Source: Chloromonas sp. AAM2 (Eukaryota; Chlorophyta; Chlorophyceae; Chlamydomonadales; Chlamydomonadaceae). Taken from it: 62,868 nt of DNA. Under the pieces are notes generated by a model. The model saw only the letters and a list, made by a program, of their open reading frames with translations. It did not search any database and was not told the DNA's origin. This document shows positions 58,801-62,868 of this stretch, one piece after another (position 1 is the stretch's first letter; each line of letters opens with the position of its first letter). Both the position numbers and the translations under genes were made by a program. The stretch is from positions 1 through 62,868 of the forward strand of contig QAXH01006553.1 in NCBI GenBank assembly GCA_004335635.1, in the 5' to 3' direction.

Positions 58801-61188
58801 CGTCAGACCCGGATCCGCATAGGACAGACGCAGGCGGCAGCAGGATGATTTGTCTGGGGACGTTTGCCAACACACTTGAGTTGGCCTGGACTATATATGT
58901 ATTTACACTGGTCTTGCTCAGGATGTTGCTGGGACAAAGCCAATCAACGTGCAGAGGCGCATGTCTGATTGGTGCAAAGATCGCCATGCACACACTCTGA
59001 CAGCAGGATGATACGTTCTGCCACCCGCACTTGCCTGGTACTAACTTCAAATTGATTGTGGCAAATCGACCATGGCAGTTGAACGGACGACCTCGCACCT
59101 ATGGCTGTGTTTAACAGGCTGTCTTGTTGCTTATTAGGTTACCATTAGGTTGCCATGCCTTGGCACGGTCTTGACTGCATTATCATGTGTGCCCTGGGTT
59201 TGCCTGGGTCCACCTACCCAGAGTGTCGGATTAGCAGGCAAGCACACTCAGCAGGCGTATTCACAGAGTCCGGCACAATCACCGGTATATCCAGTGGCTC
59301 GTGCACAGCGTTGAATAAAGGGTTTGCCAACACATGGCTTTTCTCTTGGGGTCTCCTTTTGGCAGCAAGCAATATCTCTGACGGTGCTCGGGCATTGACT
59401 AGGTGCATGTCTGCTGGCCACACTGCCTGGCTATTCTCTTGGTATCGCTGAGCAGTGGTACGTTGACCATACGATCGCACAACTTGCTGATGTCTGTAAA
59501 CTGTTTCGTATTCTACGACGTATCACAAACCTCAGACTTCGTATCCGGTGACCATGACCAGAACGCGCATGAACACAATCGTTTAGTTACAACTGCATCC
59601 CCAAAGCAGCAACAGAAGCGCCAGCAGTAGCAGCAGCGGCAGGAGCCAGGAATGACTTGTTCATATCATGAATCGTTCAACAGCAGGTCCTGCATCAAAG
59701 AAGAGTGATGCAATCCGATGAATTACCGGACGTACATCACTTGAACAAGTAAAACAATTGACAGAAGAAAGTTCTTGCAGTTAAAGGCTACAGTGAACAG
59801 CATGTGCATCTGGCAATAGAGAAAAGCAAAGGCAATGAAGACACCCAGCAGCTGAAGGAAGTGCAATGAAAACTTGGTATGTACGGTGTATTGCAGCCTA
59901 ACAAATACTGCACTACATGAATAGATCCTGCATCAATAGATGGAGCGCTATGTCTGACATCTGATCCGATGCCCACTGTGAAACCAGGCGCTCATCATCC
60001 CTCAATTGCTTGCAGCGGAATGACACACAGTTGTTTGCTAGCATCTTAGCCAAGCCAAGCACGTGGCTGATGCCTATCCAAATCCTGAAAGCAAGCGCCT
60101 GTGCAGACCATCATGTCCTGCTTATCTCGCTACAAATTTGCTACTGCTGAAATCACTGCAAGAGCAGCAAAGAAAGGGCAAGAAAACTGAGCGTGTCTTG
60201 AATTGCTTGGGAAGGGCGCAATTCAGCCTGCTCGTGTGTTGCACTCGTAGTGTGTGTGTGCGTGTGTGTGTGTGGTCCAATGGCCAATAAATAATCAAAA
60301 TGGAAGCGACCTTCAAACAGACGCATCATGGTGTTTGAAGCTATGTACGAGGGAGAACCTTTGATATACACAGTAACTACGCTTGGTGTAAGCGCACGCC
60401 ACGCTACACCACCACCAGCTCCAGTAAAGTTAGTCCACCAAACACCCAGCTGAATGACACCTTACTGGCTACACATGGTGTGAGAAAGCACATCACATGA
60501 TCCACCCATGTGGCAGTAGCGGCAACCAGAGCATTATCCTAACCACAGGCATCATACGGATGCAATGAGCAAATCAATGCTGGGCCTCTGATTGCAACTC
60601 AAACACACTGCCGACATCACACCATGTGATGTGATAACTGATACAGGCAAAACATGTGTTGCCCTGGCAAGCTGATGCCACCTGGCAAACACAGCTTGCT
60701 GTGCCGAGCCCAACACATTCTGTCTCGTGAACTGCATCACCTGTCCGTCTGACTTGTCTGTCTTACCGCATCCAGAAACGGAAAGCAAACACATGGAACA
60801 GAAAAACAGCAACATCGCCAGCACTTTGGACGTCCCTCCATGGGTATGGAATACATGAGCCTGGGGGCATGCTCCAACCTATCAGAGGCACTACAGATCC
60901 GTGTGGCAATCATGGTGGGCTGGAATGTTGGTTATGCTGGTTGGAGCAAGCATCACAACACAATGGCAGTTGCAATCCGTTGCTTAAGAACCTCCTTTGC
61001 CCTGGTTATCACCCTCAAACCCAATCCGCCATCTCACCGTTGTTTGTTGTCCGTGGGATGGATACCCCACATGATCACTGCATAAATACCAACATCGCCA
61101 CACGAGTCCGTGGGATGGACGAGTATGGATATCATATCTTGCCATGCCATGCAATTGCATGTGGCATCCCGTAAGGTCCTTAGATAGT

Positions 61189-61761
61189 CTAAAGTACCCG
61201 AATGAAGCTGGGATCAGGATGTGCCCGCTGTGCAATCTCCTCCACCCATTGCTGATGGCTGTTCACCCACACGACATGGCCTACAAGGGTGCTGAACAGC
61301 ATGAGCCCTGTGAGTACGCATGCTGCAATGCCAAAGGGAAGCGCATTTTGGCTTGCCCCTACGCTGGAATGCAGGACGGTCATGATCATGCACGCCAGTG
61401 CCGCCGTAAGCAACGCAGCCTGGACAAAGTGTAGCCACCTCAAGCTGGAGAAAGCCGATGCCACATGCGCCAATGGTACCAGGATTGCGTGCCCCGTCTT
61501 GGGCTGAGAGTTTGTGGGGGCAGTGCGCAGGATATGGGCTGTCGCCGTCTTCTGTGGTCCAGGTGCGTAACCAGAGTGTTGTTGTTGTTGTTGTAGCCCT
61601 CCAGCATCACGCAAGTCCGGGCGTACCTTCCAATGGTCAAAGCTGGCCTGCGTCGAGGCTGGGCCGTCCGGCGTGTCAATCAGGACTGAAGCGATGATTG
61701 ATGGGGTATCGTCGTCATTAGGCGGAACATCGTCATTTGTAAATGCCATTCCAGCGGGCAC
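61189..61761 (-). CDS. Two-TM membrane protein, unknown family
   Basis: A single open frame of 190 residues (186 from the second Met, MAFTNDDVPPNDDD). Seen: an acidic N-terminus, a Gln run coded by a GTT/CAA repeat (GLQQQQQHSGY, about residue 75), then two strongly hydrophobic segments, FVQAALLTAALACMIMTVL and LPFGIAACVLTGLMLFSTLV, separated by a short loop, and a soluble C-terminus (NSHQQWVEEIAQRAHPDPSF). This predicts a hairpin with both ends on the same side. No family was recognised. It may be the last exon of a longer gene, but the nearest upstream neighbour, DUF3228, starts 222 bp away on the other strand, which limits this. Confidence 0.55.
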   Translation of the reverse strand: MPAGMAFTNDDVPPNDDDTPSIIASVLIDTPDGPASTQASFDHWKVRPDLRDAGGLQQQQQHSGYAPGPQKTATAHILRTAPTNSQPKTGHAILVPLAHVASAFSSLRWLHFVQAALLTAALACMIMTVLHSSVGASQNALPFGIAACVLTGLMLFSTLVGHVVWVNSHQQWVEEIAQRAHPDPSFIRVL

Positions 61762-61982
61762 ACTTGAAGGTTGTGATCAGCAGAGACAGCAGTACCTTGG
61801 CGGTGCGAACTTATCAGTAATGCCCCACTCATGTCACACTCTCCCACTATGTGAAGGTGCGACATTATACGCAACCTCATTATGCTACGGTGATGGCAAT
61901 GCACAACCGGCTGGCTCAGTGCAAGGTTGCTGAAGTTTGCCGCCGCTCACCTGCGTTGCACAGATCTCGGCCGGTGCAAGCC
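61762..61982. promoter_or_regulatory. Short divergent region
   Basis: About 220 bp separate the two-TM gene and the DUF3228 gene. It would hold both promoters if both start codons are right. Confidence 0.4.
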
Positions 61983-62554
61983 ATGGCCACCCAGGCAGGC
62001 CTGATCCATGGTGATGTCTTCTTCTTGGACAACTTTGCTGTGAGGCAATGGGATGACCCCAATTATGGTGGCACCAAGGTACAGCATGACAAGGAGGACT
62101 TCGTTCGCCAGGTGCATGCCATGTTCAAAAAGGGCGGAAGTCAGCTGGTGGATGGCTACGCTCCATTTTGCAAGGTGAAGCGACTTCATGCTGACCATGC
62201 ATGATCCCCATCAGGCACCCACCCAGACCCAGGGAGCCGAGCTGCTGGGCACACATTGCCCAGTGTGGGACGATGTGGTGCAGACAGGTTTCAGGTTTCA
62301 GGTGTACGTGTCACACGGTCGACTGACTGAGCACACAGCAGCACATAAGTCAGCACAGTGCGATGACTGCGCCGCCAAATCCTGCCATCTCACCTCAGTT
62401 GTTCTGTACCCTCTTACTGTGCTGCGCAGCATGTCTTCGTTCCCAACTTTGTGGGTGCACGTGCCGGTGCTCTTTCTATAACAGACGCTAACCGACACCT
62501 GCTTCACTCGGGTTACACAAAACGTCGGCCTGAGGAGCTAGCAGTTCTATCCAG
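61983..62554 (+). CDS. DUF3228 family protein, 5' part of gene
   Basis: Exons 61983-62174 and 62430-62554 join in phase and read FAVRQWDDPNYGGTKVQHDK ... LVDGYAPFCKHVFVPNFVGA ... ALSITDANRHLLHSGYTKRR ... PEELAVLSR. The FxxRQWDDPxYxGT and DGYAPFCKHxFVPNF motifs are those I associate with DUF3228, a conserved family of unknown function in plants and algae. The second exon ends in phase 2 at a GTGAGC donor, so the rest of the gene lies beyond the window. The start Met at 61983 is chosen because it sits just before the conserved block; the frame stays open upstream to 61851, so the N-terminus could be longer. Confidence 0.72.
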
Positions 62555-62763
62555 GTGAGCCAGGCACCATTCAGTCGGGGAAACACGACTGAGGCAGAGC
62601 ATGTCGGACAATGTTTTCCCTCGAGGCATGTGCACATATCAACTGCTAGCCATCTCTTTCTCTAGCATAGCTGGCTATTTAGCAGGCTTGCGACAAGTCC
62701 CTTGCCCGATAGGGTTTACAGCACGATACCTGCCAGCCGTGTGCCTTGGTTGGTAACAAACGA

Positions 62764-62868
62764 GGCTGTGTGTAAGGGCCACAAGAAGACAGTTCTCCAG
62801 GACAGGCTGTGTGGAGACCGACAAGAAGACAGTTCTCCAGGACAGGCTGTGTGTAAAGCGACAAGAAG
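62764..62868. repeat. 40-bp tandem repeat at the window end
   Basis: CAAGAAGACAGTTCTCCAGG, ACAGGCTGTGTG units start at 62782, 62822 and 62862 (exact 40-base period) and run off the window inside the DUF3228 intron. A partial unit precedes them. Confidence 0.93.

Larger units (their letters stand above)
58112..61188. other. Convergent intergenic region, no gene recognised
   Basis: Three kilobases between GPN3 and the two-TM gene hold a duplicated block (58395-58480) and dispersed-repeat copy 7 (58688-58800). A minus-strand frame starting at 60824 (MLAMLLFFCSMCLLSVSGCG) looks like a signal peptide, but I found no matching downstream exons. Other frames overlap on both strands without motifs. 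Confidence 0.55.

Noticed and set aside
60552..60824. Minus-strand frame with a lipoprotein-like signal (LLSVSGCGKTDKSD)
   Set aside because: No downstream exons with matching phase or family motif were found; it is kept only as a note in the intergenic entry.
1..62868. CRISPR array, integron or prophage structures
   Set aside because: The regular repeats here have no unique spacers or cas genes, and the DNA is clearly intron-bearing nuclear sequence.

Overview
This window is nuclear DNA of an intron-dense eukaryote, most likely a green alga (Chlorophyta). The reasons are roughly 50% GC, many short exons bounded by GTGAGT-like donors and TGCAG acceptors, and the gene set: GPN3, PSMG4, a complex I NDUFV1 tail, an mTERF protein, a plastid-type aldo/keto reductase and a DUF3228 protein. 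Placement below Chlorophyta is a guess (Trebouxiophyceae would fit). No tRNA, rRNA, CRISPR array or bacterial-type operon was seen. I built the gene models by hand from splice sites, reading-frame phase and family motifs; there is no transcript evidence.

Layout from left to right: (1) the 3' part of a LanC-like gene (+, ends 3786); (2) a myeloid leukemia factor family gene (-, 5728-8282); (3) a very large secreted protein with a protease-associated-like segment and a PNGase F-like C-terminal half (+, 8633-19619); (4) a repeat-rich stretch with an orphan two-exon NDUFV1 tail (-, 21699-22485) and an assembly gap inside a minisatellite; (5) a secreted protein of seven kringle-like Cys-rich repeats (-, 23877-28573); (6) a small candidate gene (+, 29283-29919); (7) a GDA1/CD39 ectoapyrase (-, 30466-38988); (8) an mTERF-like gene (+, 39599-42349); (9) PSMG4 (-, 44061-46015, interrupted by a 66-base gap); (10) an aldo/keto reductase (+, 46324-50348); (11) a small coiled-coil gene (-, 51668-53067); (12) GPN3 (+, 53430-58111); (13) a two-TM protein (-, 61189-61761); (14) the start of a DUF3228 gene (+, from 61983).

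The genes alternate strand almost perfectly, giving head-to-head pairs separated by about 220-710 bp and tail-to-tail gaps of about 0.5-3 kb. The tail-to-tail gaps carry most dispersed repeats. The genes do not form one pathway. Two secretory-pathway enzymes (PNGase F-like and apyrase) and the kringle-like protein lie within 30 kb, while the others are housekeeping (proteasome assembly, GPN GTPase, organelle gene expression, complex I).

The most unusual signals are the kringle-like protein, the PNGase F-like giant, tandem duplications that copy an exon edge together with its 5' splice site in three genes, minisatellites abutting splice sites in several more, two GC-AG introns with AG|GCAAGT donors, and a dispersed repeat family with at least seven copies.
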